This document shows, piece after piece, positions 39,206-50,107 of a DNA stretch of 64,000 nucleotides. A model generated the notes under the pieces. That model searched no databases and was not told where the DNA came from. It saw only the letters and a list, made by a program, of their open reading frames with translations. Made by a program: the position numbers and the translations under genes. The first letter of the stretch is position 1, and every line of letters begins with the position of its first letter. Source of the stretch: Mesocentrotus franciscanus (lineage: Eukaryota > Echinodermata > Echinoidea > Camarodonta > Strongylocentrotidae); the NCBI GenBank assembly GCA_037976565.1, contig CP137680.1:30215694-30279693 (forward strand), given 5' to 3'.

Positions 39206-39699
39206 TCCTTACATTCTGGTGTAAATTCGAAACTTGTTTTAATGAGAACCATAAGACATGCAGGGCTGTGTTAAATCAAACACGTGATTAGCAAAAGTAC
39301 TTTCAATTACTTTGCAACATTTGAGATAGCATCTCACAAAAAGTTTGATGGTTAGCAAAACTATCAAGAAGACACAGGAAGAAACAAATCGAAGAGCGGG
39401 ATGGTGTTTACACTTCAATATTTTCTTTAAAATTTGTAAGTACCTCATTGATTACATGTGAGAAATAATTTGATTCAACTTTCTTGGTAAACATTGGATT
39501 TTCCTTTCCTTTTTTTTATATTTCCTTCTAAATCCAAGCGCAGTAGATTTCAAGCATCGACTTTTTGAAATATCTTTTGGTATATCCAAAGGACGAACAT
39601 TATCAGTGTTTCGATACTCACCAATTTAACGTCTTTCTTGCCATTATTTTACATGGTTGTAAGTAGTAAAAGCCCATCACTATCCCTTTCTCCCGCTCC

Positions 39700-40090
39700 C
39701 CTTCACTTCTCTTTCTCTTTCCCTCCACCCCCTCTCTCTCTCTCTAACTCTCTAACCCTCTCACCCTCACACCTTTACTTCCTCTCTCTCTGCCACTGTC
39801 TCTCACCACCATCTCCTTCCCTTCCCTCTTTATCCTTCCTCTTTCACTCCACCCCCTCTCTCTCTCTCTAACTCTCTAACCCTCTCACACCTTTACTTCC
39901 TCTCTCTCTGCCACTGTCTCTCACCACCATCTCCTTCCCTTCCCTCTTTATCCTTTCTCTTTCACTCCACCCCCTCTCTCTCTAACTCTCTAACCCTCTC
40001 ACACCTTTACTTCCTCTCTCTGCCACTGTCTCTCACCACCATCTCCTTCCCTTCCCTCTTTATCCTTCCTCTTTCATTCCTCTTCTCTAT
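39700..40090. repeat. CT-rich satellite, ~120-bp period
   Basis: About three copies of a 118-124 bp unit; CCACCCCCTCTCTCT recurs at 39725, 39849 and 39967, and CTGCCACTGTCTCTCACCAC recurs in each. Copy differences are mostly CT run lengths. Confidence 0.88.
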
Positions 40091-41246
40091 TTATTGGGAG
40101 GAATAGAGATGGATGGGTACTGGTTTCATTTTTTTTTTTACCAAAATGAATTTAGTCATGAACAAAGAAGGAAAATGTAACAACCTAGCATAGCTCTGCA
40201 GGTGCCTTCTAAATCAATTTCTTTCTAGTAAACACTGTTCTCCCCACAGATACACAAATATTGAATAATTCATTATGAGACTTTTACCGCCCATTCCCAC
40301 CATGCCTACGGCAACCATTCCATCTCAGCATGTGAAGAATGCCATCTTTTAATTATGGATTCTACCTAGCGTGAAGAGATAAGGGATGGGATTAAATTGG
40401 CAACGTGTGAAGATGCGTTATTGCGGTAGATTTAATATCGGCTTACTTTAATCCTGTACACAGGCTCTGTATCCCTGGCCATTACTCTACCTGAGCTGAG
40501 TGTGCGGTGCGTTATTGCCTCTTCTATGCTTCTCAGACTTCAGTCGCCATTCTTAAAGCATCCCCTGGATTATTGCTTGCAAATTATAATTTGTCGATCA
40601 TTTATGAAAATGTCACTTGTGTAAGAAAAAAGGCTGTCCAATTTAACGAAACAAAACTTTAATCGAAGTCAGTTTTTTGTTTCCTTTCCCTATAGTAATG
40701 GAGGAAGTATTCCGAGAAATTGCCAATCGGATAAATTCAATGACATTTATGACCAATTTAAATATTATTGTTGGTTCCATTTTGGTTGAATTGTTATATA
40801 AATTCACGGTGTTAAATCTTTTGCCCAGAGGCATAAGGGAAGCAATAAGGACCTAAAATGTGATTAATACTTATATTGTCCTTTATACATATAGTAATGT
40901 TGTTATGTGAAGACAATCCATTTTTTCGAGGAAAATTGTATTATTTTCAAAATTATTGATGTTTTTTAAAATCAAATTATACGGTACCAATGAAATATTT
41001 TACATCTGTATAGCACATAAATTTAATACTTAATGCGGTTTTTTAAAAAGTGATTATACATTACCCTTGGCCCCTGGATTTCAAGACCACTGTCAAATGT
41101 ACCCCATCTCTACCTGTAATAATTGGCATCGTTCCTTTTCATGCATGCAGGGCAATTATTAACCCACATATGCTTTCGGGAATCCTCACAGGAACCTATT
41201 CTTTCCTGGGTTTGACCAAGGAACATTCCATTAACGGTTACATGTC

Positions 41247-41559
41247 GTTTTTTCCGAAGTTTCATTATTCCGACGGTTCGTTTTTTCCGAAGGTCCATAA
41301 TTCCGACGGTTCATTTTTCCGAAGGTTCATAATTCCGACGGTTCGTTATTCCGAAGGTACAAAATTCCGACGGTTCGTTTTTCTGAAGGTTCATTATTCC
41401 GACGGTTCGTTTTTCCGAAGGTTCATAATTCCGACGGTTCATTTTTCCGAAGGTTCGTTATTCCGACGGTCACTTTATCCGAAGGTTTATAATTCCGACG
41501 GTTCGTCATTTCGAAGGTTTATTATTCCGACGGTTTCTGAAGGTTCGTCATTCCGAAAA
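41247..41559. repeat. 32-bp satellite made of two 16-bp halves
   Basis: TTCCGACGG recurs at 41268, 41301, 41333, 41365, 41397, 41429, 41461, 41493 and 41525, a spacing of 32 (once 33). Each unit is TTCCGACGGTTCGTTT followed by TTCCGAAGGTTCATAA, two related 16-bp halves. Since 32 is not a multiple of three, the same DNA is read in all three frames along one long open frame (41050-41562), which is not a gene. Confidence 0.93.
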
Positions 41560-42774
41560 TGACAGATAATGTGAAGATAATGTTAGTAAGATAAGTCGTC
41601 GTCAATTATCTGAAAAATAAGTAAACCTAGAAAATAACAATTTCAATGCCGATCATGTATTGATAAATGCACACCATGTTATTGTGACTCCGCTTAATTT
41701 GTATTGATTAAAATATGTTTCTACATTATAACTCTTTAACAATTAATTAATTTCAAAAGCTCTCTTTTCGCAATGAAATGAAATGAAAGTCAGATCCTAT
41801 AGTGTGTTAGTAGCGCAATCTAGAAATCAAAAGGTTCACTTGGATTAACATGACATCTCGGGACAAACTCAAAATGATTCATCTATTTCAAATCATGATG
41901 ACCTTAATCCTCCCTAATGCTAAAACGTATGTCTATGACTCTGAATATGACATATTAGATTTGGCAGATGCTTTTATGCCGTTTTATCCTATTCCTACCG
42001 AATGCATACGGTCTTGAAACTGCGTAGAATCTGCCATGGTTGATTACAGATAAAATGACTCAATGAATTCGTATGTAATGGCCCTTTATGTTTACCTAAA
42101 CATTCCTTTGTATGTTGAGCCATTCCTGCAGCCTGTGTTATCTCCATCGTTATCAAGTGATTACATATACCGAAACTGTTCCTGGATACTTATCATTTAA
42201 AGTTTAGATCAGGTCACTTCCGTACAGCCATGCCTGACGAGAGCTGTTTCATTAATGTTTTTGTTTGTTTAAATCTCCATAGATGTAAAGACTTTCAGGA
42301 ATTATTGAGTCTTTATAACCGTCTAGTATTTCTAAACATCACGCGTTGATTGAAATACTCCAGCATATTAATTCTTGTTCTTATTCATCAAAGTGTCATA
42401 ATGATTAAAACAAAAAGGAAAGACATATTCCATCTCATATATTTTGACATTCAATAATGGCACAGGATCTGTTTAGAGTACAAATAGAATGTACTTGGCG
42501 AATCTGTGCCATAATAATGTAACATATATGCTAGTTGAAGAATACGCCAAGGTGATAAGATAACATTAGGTATATCTAGATTACGATAAAGTTTGAAAAA
42601 GCTACGATGTTCATTACACATTCATGTTGGTTCTATGTAATCTTCAACACAGTTTCCTATCTTTATCATGTAGTTTGAAGAAAAACAATTATAATCTGCA
42701 CAACCAACCATTGTGAATAACCTATCATATTAGACAATATTTATCTAAAAATCCAGTATCATTACTAAAGATCA

Positions 42775-42921
42775 GGTCCTGTTTCACAAAGCCTTTTTTC
42801 AATGACAAATTACAAAAATCAGTGACAAATCTGTTGTTAACCAATCAGAAGCAAGTATTTCACTAGCTTATAACAAAAACGGTCATTTGTCACTGATGAC
42901 AAGTTTTTGTGAAATGGGGCC
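42775..42921. mobile_element. Small palindromic element (MITE-like)
   Basis: The ends are GGTCCTGTTTCACAAA and, reversed, GGCCCCATTTCACAAA. Inner inverted pieces include CAGTGACAAAT. About 147 bp, with no coding capacity. The arms are more diverged than in the 4148 element. Confidence 0.65.
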
Positions 42922-43065
42922 AAGGATTATCCTAGTAATGGCTGTTTTTATCAAAAATTTTGTTTTTTCTTCTTAATTTTCTAAATTTCATTCACTGTCA
43001 TGCCTCATTGTCAAGCACGCGGTTTACTATTTTGTGTATATCTTTTCTGTTTCTGCTGTATACAG

Positions 43066-43220
43066 ATGCGTATTGGACTGCACACAGGAGAGATTGTGGC
43101 AGGAATTGTCGGTCAGAAAATGCCCAGGTATTGTCTGTTTGGTAACAATGTCACCCTGGCTAACAAGATGGAATCACATAGTGAGGCACTCAAAATCAAC
43201 GTTAGTCCTACTACACACGT
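43066..43220 (+). CDS. GUCY1A: sGC alpha exon, cyclase domain with GNNVTLANK motif
   Basis: This exon encodes 51 residues plus two bases of a split codon (454-505). It begins [17 protein letters not shown], then [19 protein letters not shown] and INVSPTTHV. The GNNVTLANK form is the alpha version; beta has GNTVNLTSR, where Asn and Arg stabilise the transition state. Here the Arg position is Lys487. The acceptor is ATACAG at 43060-43065. The donor GTAAGT at 43221 leaves GT of a valine codon, so the next intron is phase 2. The initial ATG follows directly from GNALR of the previous exon, as in the family (EPIKMRIGLHSG in human), and is not a start codon. Confidence 0.96.
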
Positions 43221-44388
43221 GTAAGTATCACACTCCTTTTACAGATATACATATTTGAAATTATTGAAAAGAAAATGTATGATTATACACTCCATAACAA
43301 GAGTAATCCCCCTGGTACTATGTAATACACCAGTTCGTAGTTAGCACATAATAGTACAAATGATCACAATATATATCCACAGATATTTTACAGACGGAGA
43401 AGTCTCATTTTTGATTTTTAGAATAAGTCACTGTCAAAGTCATGGATGCGTTTCATGAATACCTTTTGTAAGCCCTCTTGAGAAGAATACTTCCACCTGT
43501 GTATCGTAGAATGTATCGTTGGTGCATAAATGAATTGTGATTACATAACTTTCATGAGCACGTATCCAGTATCTGTCACGTTGAGTTTTACCATTTTGTT
43601 CAAATGACCTTTGTCTGCCCATGCGCAGATTGAATCTACGAAGTGGCTAATTGTTATTGTTAACTCTTTTCCTCTTACATTATGCCACGTCTGTGTGGAC
43701 TTTTTGTTAAATCTTTTTTTTTTCCTTGTTTGTTTGGGTCGAACAAATCAAAATCTCTCTGGCAACTGATCTTTAATCAGAAATGTGCCTTAGGAAAAGA
43801 ATATACATAATTTTTCTCAAGAATATTTAATGTATGCTTTTGATAATAATTATCTCACAATATCTCGTTGAATCGCCAACAATAACTTGCTCAGACATAT
43901 CGCGCTTTTATGATCATTTGACCGACCATCTTTGGTAATGTTTCAGTCAAATTTGAAAGATAACATTTTGAGCTAATTATTCTTAAACTATTATCCCCAT
44001 TTTTATTTTTCCATTGTATGTAATGTGGTTTCGAGTTAAGAAACCAATACTTGTGACAGCGAATTTCTTTATTACAATTCATAGGTTCAGGAATTCCAAG
44101 AACACATTTATCAGCATAGTAATTGGAAAGATAAACTTGTCAATAGAACCCGATTAGGATATAAGGAGAGAAAGAAACCATTGTAAAAATCCAACAACTC
44201 TCTTCACATTGTCATAATTAGGGATTACATCCGTTAGAGTTGATTCCACTTCAATTATAGTGGAATCCACTATATAGAGGTGGCCGAATAACTTTTTGAG
44301 AGTGGATTTCACGATTCCGAGCATGGATTTCCTCTCCAAATGAAGCAAAGCAGTATCACGGCGCATTTCTATCAAACCTGGCAGATAT

Positions 44389-44661
44389 ATGGTGCGTAGG
44401 AACTTAGGAAGGGGTCGTCATTCTTCTACCTTCAAACACTCTGTGGTGTTTGTAGGTAAACAGATATCACTTCATCCGAGCACACGTCAAGTTGCAGCCG
44501 TGTATCCGTGGCGGGAAAAGAAAGCTCCTGATGGTCCCTCTGCGCTGAAACTATTTATTCTAATGAAATTCCTAGCCATCAGTGGAATTGCAAAGAGCGG
44601 TGAAGAATGCGAGAAAACGTACGAATTATTATCAAATAAAGATTGGAAGCGGGCTTTGTAA
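44389..44661 (+). other. Unassigned coding-like segment in the last sGC intron
   Basis: An open frame of 90 codons, with a more protein-like second half: PWREKKAPDGPSALKLF, then ISGIAKSGEECEKTYELLSN. A pyrimidine-rich stretch and TTTGTAG precede position 44456 and a GTAAGT starts at 44658, so a 202-bp exon (44456-44657) is conceivable. Its phase does not fit between the flanking sGC exons, so it would not be an in-frame sGC cassette. It could be an exon of another transcript, a transposon remnant or chance. I do not recognise the family. Confidence 0.25.
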
Positions 44662-45415
44662 GTGAAATCTACTTACTTTAATCCGTATTTAGATATATAA
44701 GGGTGTTTGGGTTTTGTCTTCTCCGTATTGAACGCACGGTGTGGCGTACGATGGAAACTCGTGCTTTTACGACCGGGGGAAATGGAATTTCAATTTTGTG
44801 AATTAAATGTATGTGGAGGTAAGGCGAGCTATTGAACTCTGTATCAAAGAAGTGGATCCCTTTATCCTGATTGCATAAACTCGTCTGTATTGAATTGAGA
44901 CATGCCCATGATTTCTATGTTTGAATTGTACCCAGAAGTTTCATTTTTAGGCATATCGTCTGTAGAACCTCGTACAATCATGTCACTAAGGTGGCTTTGT
45001 AGAAAGAAAATTATGTTTTTATGAATAAGCTATTTACCAATACTTGTGTGATGAGATTTTACATCACAAGGAATTGTGGGTGACATCTGTATTAGTATGT
45101 AATTTATTTGAATTTAGAGTGCTGACGAAAAAATCTTTGATTTGCCAATACAACTTGAATACACCGTCTCGTGGATGTAAAACAGATAACCCGTCATTGA
45201 AAGGTTCGAACTTGGAAGCTTGGATTCTTTTTTTAATAAAATCACGTGTTGAAAGTTAATTTAAGGATTTACCTGAAACTGATAAGTATCTTTATTCAAT
45301 CGTAGATGACAAATTCACCTATGATTTTCCTCCCAAAACACGTTTTCTTCCACATACGTAGATCAAAATGAAGAATAATTTATTTAGAATCCTATAATAG
45401 GACAACCATGAATCA

Positions 45416-45597
45416 GATAATAATGATAATGATAATAATTATAATAATAATAATGATAACAATAGTAATGAAAATGGTAATATAATAATAATAACACTAA
45501 CAATAGTCATCAGGATCATAATAATGATGATAACGATAACAATAATATGATAATGATAATAATAATCATATATTTATTATAGTAATGATTATAGTGG
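45416..45597. repeat. AAT/GAT microsatellite adjoining a SINE tail
   Basis: AAT, GAT and AAC triplets for about 180 bp, ending where the 3' end of the minus-strand SINE (45600-45862) begins. It probably grew from the SINE tail. Confidence 0.85.
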
Positions 45598-45599
45598 AG

Positions 45600-45862
45600 T
45601 CTTGTTTATTGCTCATGCCTGAAACATTGCCACTCCTGGCGCTCCATTATTTATAACCCCGGCTGTAGCACGGCTTCCATTACAGCGCTCGAGCATATCA
45701 AGGAGTTAATTTCTGCCAGGTGTCCATTTACCTCACCTGGGTGGAGTGTGGCGAATGTAGATTAATGTTTAGCCAAAGGACGTTAGTGCTGCGACAGGGA
45801 CTCGAACCCCTTGCCTTGTGCCTCACAGTCCGGACACTTGTCCATTGAACCACAACGCCTTA
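45600..45862 (-). mobile_element. tRNA-derived SINE, nearly full length
   Basis: On the minus strand it starts GGCGTTGTGGTTCAATGGAC (A box within), then GGGGTTCGAGTCCCTG (B box; on + GGACTCGAACC at 45798-45808), then ACGTCCTTTGGCTAAACATT, CCACCCAGGTGAGGTAAATG and a GC-rich body ending GAGCAATAAACAAGACTCC. The tail passes into triplet repeats. Box spacing and the unique body mark it as a pol III retroposon. It is about 263 bp. Confidence 0.8.
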
Positions 45863-47645
45863 CCTAATTTAAATTTAATTTTTTTTTAGGCCTAACGTCT
45901 ACTTGATGACTTTGACCATCACTCTTTCTATCATAACATTATATGGGCCTACAGGATTTATTTCGTGTCGCAATACATATCCGCAAGTCTACTTTTTTAA
46001 CTAGTATGAAACGCTGAAGTTTATATTATATTATAATTATACATTTCTGATAGGGTAGCCAGAATTTTCCAGTCCTCAGTTTTAATAATCGTGGCTGGAT
46101 ATCAATCATAGACCAAGACATGTCTCACCGACCACTCACCTTTAATTTGTATATTTTAAACAATCAGCGGTTTTATTAGAAAAGAGAAAAGAGAACCACA
46201 CAGTTTTCATAACGTTACCACAAATGAAAGAAATATTTAAATGAAATCCACATGGGTACCACATCGATTTCGCTGTAACTGATATGACTAGAAACTGCTG
46301 CATTTGTTGTATCATGGGATATCTACCCATTAACAGCATAACGTATAATCATAATTTAACAAATACAATAGAACTAACCGTTTAAAGGCGCAAGTGTATT
46401 CCTATATGAAAAATATAAGACTTATTGGCTTTAGAAATATATAGTTAAATTTCTGTGTTATTACATGTCGGCTTCAATTATATTCAGGGAATTATTAACA
46501 TTCAAACCTCAATACGTTATTTCAGCATTGTAACTTATGATTTGAATTTCGAAATATCACGAAGAATCTTGAATATTCATAACCACGTTTACATTTTTTG
46601 TGTGTATAATCTTTAAATTGTTGTGTTATATTTGGGTTATTGATGCTTTTAATTACTTAATATTGATACAAGTTGTAGCGATTCATCCTTTGCAGTATTA
46701 TATCTGTGTGATACTTTGTTGGTCAAACGTAATCCACATGTACTTTGAATTGTGATAGAAATGCACTCGTCATGAACCCGTATGTAGACATGGTGTAATT
46801 GACGTTTTAGTGAATTATTGTGCGTGACTTCACAAAGGAACGATGCTTGAATAGTAGTCTTCTCGTCGGTGTAAGCACGTGTTTTTACAAAGCTTGTAAC
46901 TCAACCCCTATTTGGGAAATGGTCACGTTTCTCTAAAGATTCGTTTATCTAAGTAATTATGGGAATTTTGACTATCATTGGACTATCGTTATCTTCCAAA
47001 GGAACATGACAAGTGTACTTTCTAGTCTGTCTCTACCACTGGTAGGTGAATTAAAATGCCATGACGGCAGGTAATATACTTCTTTAGGATACTGCCATCG
47101 AAGTGATTAGTTTTTATTGTAAAGGTGAATAGTCATTATGATTCACATTCACCATGTCAAATTGCGTGAATTTTTTATTTCATAATAATATGTTGATGTA
47201 GTATTTATTGTTATATGTTTTTATTTGTTTCAAAAACGTACACTGCAGCCTAGGCTGCGAGGCAGATTTCTAATATATATACCATTAAATAAAACAAACT
47301 ATGAATCTGACAGCCATTCTTGTCATACTTTACTTATTACGAATAGTTATAGGTGAATTATAACACATATGTTATATTAGCATACAATGAAGAGTGTAAT
47401 ACTGGGTAAATTATTATGTATAGGCCCCTAATAGTATTACAGATATACAAATATACGAATTTACTGTTACATTGTTTATATTTTGTACAACATATAGAAT
47501 GAAAATAATGTGTTAAAAATAGGATATTAAAGGGAAAAAAGCTGTTCATCATTACAACTATGTCCTGATGTCATTATCACAGCAGAAATAATTATCAATA
47601 GTATAATATTAATCATCGTTCTTTCTGTTTTCTCTGTTTCCGCAG

Positions 47646-47826
47646 CCTTCTGGTTAAATCTGATCGTTATCACTTTGAAGAGCGCTCTCGAGAAACCCTT
47701 CCCGCCGCCTTTCCAGCTACCATCTTAGGCAATCCTTACTTTCTCTATGGCTACGATACTAATCCTGAAGAACCCGTTGATGCAGAACTCTTTGGAGACA
47801 GTACACATGTTGAGATACCCACGTAA
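47646..47826 (+). CDS. GUCY1A: sGC alpha last coding exon and stop
   Basis: One base completes a valine codon (GT|C), then 59 residues and TAA at 47824-47826. LLVKSDRYHFEERSRETLPA matches the end of the cyclase domain of sGC alpha (family pattern RLLK....F.F.PRSREELP..FP). Next come FPATILGNPYFLYGYD and a short acidic tail ending EIPT. The tail after the cyclase domain is about 25 residues and species-specific. The acceptor is TTCCGCAG at 47638-47645. The protein end agrees with the usual alpha length, so the gene is intact at the 3' side. Confidence 0.94.
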
Positions 47827-48830
47827 TCAAGAAGAATCTAATCCCGTCCCCATGTCAAGATTTGATCTCATCAGAACAAGGTAGATCATGCACTCATCTT
47901 GAGGATTCAATTCGACAGTTCATTTATACAATTGTGTTTAGAAAATTTGGACTTTAGATGCGTCATGGAGATATTTCTTCATCTGAAAATTTTCCTCGTT
48001 TTTTTATGTAATGGCTGACTTGTAGAACTAAGCTTTTGTTAATTAAGGATCAATTGGGAACTTAATTTAGCTACCAGCTGATCCCAAATTCAAATGAAAG
48101 TTAAAAGAGATATGTCCTTATATGGATCCGTTCATTTGTTAAAAGTCATGTCTGGTATTGGCAAATGTCAATATGGCGAGGGAAATATCGTAATTACGAT
48201 CATGGTGACCAAGTTGATCACAGCATACAATTTGAAAATCCACAGTGAAATATTTTATAATGACAAACAAAAAGTAGAGTATATGATGGTCAAGTGTAAA
48301 TGATAATTGCTATCACTTTCAATTCCTGATTGACCTAATAATTGAGACTGTCATTAAGATTTCTCGCTATTTAACCAAGTAAAACCAAAGAAAGTGGACA
48401 ACTGTATAAGCTTATTATTTCCTTACCCGGCTTGAAGGAGTTTGACTAATAATGTATTCTCGTTTCCTACAGTAAGAGTTAAGAGAGTGCTCTCGCACAT
48501 GGTGCGATATAGAATGAATCAATATTGCATTTGAATTCTTTGTATAAATGAAGTGTCATTTTGAGCTGGTAAGAGATGGTTAATTTTTACATGACCAGCA
48601 TTTGTTCTTATTCGATCAAATATTGACTACGGTAATGGGAAGATAGAAGATCACGTCTCCCACCAACTGTAATTACTTATTTTTCCACTGATGGTTAAAT
48701 GATGTGGTGACTTAGATCATGAAGATATGTTCATGAATCTTAAACACCGAAACGATTGAAATGTAGTAAGAAGTCTGCATGTTTTTCGTTATAAATGCAA
48801 TAAAGGTTTGTTGGGACTTACGTGTATGTA
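47827..48830 (+). other. Probable 3' UTR of the sGC alpha gene
   Basis: AT-rich sequence after the TAA at 47824. The first well-placed AATAAA is about 970 bp downstream (48799-48804). The open frame at 48094-48303 is short, has no family similarity and lies inside this region. The UTR could be longer, because other AATAAA hexamers occur further on. Confidence 0.45.
48799..48804 (+). terminator. Candidate polyadenylation signal AATAAA
   Basis: A canonical AATAAA in context GCAATAAAGG, followed within 30 bases by GT-rich sequence (TTTGTTGGG, GTGTATGT), which is a typical downstream element. It is the first such combination I noticed after the sGC stop codon. Another AATAAA with T-rich sequence is near 49905. 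Confidence 0.4.
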
Positions 48831-49954
48831 TTCAATTCAAAGAAGGCTGATAAGCACGTTGTTCCCTGTTTTAAATGGATGGGATGTGATCTCCTCGACG
48901 TGTTGAATGCCATACATGCTAAGAAATATTCAATTTAATTTAAAACGGCGTATCCAGAGACTCATAACAAATGTGGATACTTCCAGACGGGCAGGGATGT
49001 AATGTGTCTGCGTAACAAATGTTATTGCCTTACTCCCTGTGGTTCTTCAAATGAGGGGGTCGTTCTAGGCTGAATACCTATTTATGTAGTCCAATACTGT
49101 AACGATACGTTTCAGTATATAATTATAATGAAATAACCTTTATCCTTCCCTTTTTGACAGTCATTATTTGGGGATGGACTTCAATAAATGTTATGTGATG
49201 ACATACAGACAAAACTGGATATAACAGCCACCAAGGAGTTAAAGTTAGCACTATAGGCAAGTGGCCTATTTGGACAGATCTAACAATACAAAGAACTAAA
49301 GCAGTAATGATAGCCACTAAGACACATATCTCTTAAGGGTTTCTACAATACGTGATTTTACATTGGAGAAGAAGATTTTTCTTTAAGGTGGTCTTTAAAT
49401 CCACCAACAGGTGACCAGGACAACTTTATTTACGCAATATTTTATTACAATTAGTTTTAAAAGGTGAAAGTAATCATCCACTGTTGGTAAGTTCGTTGGG
49501 TTATGCTTATATACTGTGTCAAACAATCGGGAAAAGGGTGCTGTCGTTATGAATGTTATAGCTATTGCATGAACTTAAAACAAACAGTTGATAGAATATG
49601 CCGAATGATCAAAGAATCCGTTGATTAAACACAATCATAAAAGAATAAGCTCAATAAGGCGAGTTCGTATTTTATCTAACACTGTTATCATTTTACTTTC
49701 TTATACATGAGATCTGATATCTATTGTGCAGGCAATATTAGTAAGTCTACTCGTATATTTTGGTTTATTTTCCTAAAATATTAAATGGGCTTCAATTATT
49801 GTTTTATTGAACATTATGAATACAGACTGGATGTAATTCTTATAACTATCTCTTAAAAATAGATTTAGGTATCTTACCTGGGAATAGATATCGTGTTGTA
49901 CTGTGAATAAATGTTTTTTTTTTGCGTTTGGGACCATTCACCTAAACCTGTGCA

Positions 49955-50010
49955 TAATAAATAATAAATAATAATAATAATAATGATACTTTGATATTAA
50001 TGATGATAAA

Positions 50011-50101
<91 letters not shown>

Positions 50102-50107
50102 GAATAA
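49955..50107. repeat. AAT microsatellite
   Basis: A long AAT/GAT run on the + strand, with uninterrupted AAT blocks of more than 15 units. Confidence 0.92.

Larger units (their letters stand above)
37250..43065 (+). other. sGC alpha intron (5816 bp, phase 0)
   Basis: GTAAGC donor and ACAG acceptor. It is dense in repeats: a GAT microsatellite (37911-38027), a SINE (39064-39205, minus), a CT satellite (39700-40090), a 32-bp satellite (41247-41559) and a palindromic element (42775-42921). No exon-like sequence was recognised. Confidence 0.85.
43221..47645 (+). other. sGC alpha intron (4425 bp, phase 2)
   Basis: GTAAGT donor and GCAG acceptor. It contains a coding-like open segment (44389-44661), a SINE on the minus strand (45600-45862) and an AAT-type microsatellite on its tail (45416-45597). 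The rest is AT-rich without a recognisable feature. Confidence 0.85.
2612..47826 (+). other. GUCY1A: Gene locus: soluble guanylate cyclase alpha subunit, 5'-partial
   Basis: Six exons join in frame (CDS 1697 nt, 564 residues plus stop). The protein is the alpha subunit of the cytosolic alpha/beta heterodimer that makes cGMP from GTP when nitric oxide binds the beta heme. Domain order in window numbering: end of the H-NOX-like domain (1 to about 110), PAS-like region (about 155-300), signalling coiled coil (about 300-340), class III cyclase domain (about 345-560). Introns are phase 0, 0, 0, 0 and 2, and the intron before the first exon is phase 1. Both metal aspartates are present (367 in LFSDIVGF, 411 in TIGDAYCV). 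Beta subunits have Gly at the first of these, so this is alpha. Alpha alone is not a complete cyclase and needs a beta partner, which is not in this window. The first ~100-200 residues are missing, so the promoter and start codon were not seen. Confidence 0.95.

Noticed and set aside
41050..41562. 170-codon open frame with SDGSFFRRF repeats
   Set aside because: A 32-bp DNA satellite read in rotating frames; repeats are at the DNA level, not protein level.
43000..43258. Alternative frames overlapping the exon at 43066
   Set aside because: Shadow frames. Only the frame giving [11 protein letters not shown] and [16 protein letters not shown] has family similarity and compatible splice phases.
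44242..44267. Hairpin GATTCCACT...AGTGGAATC as a regulatory RNA
   Set aside because: Only 9-bp arms, with nearby partial repeats of the same word. No other evidence of an RNA gene.
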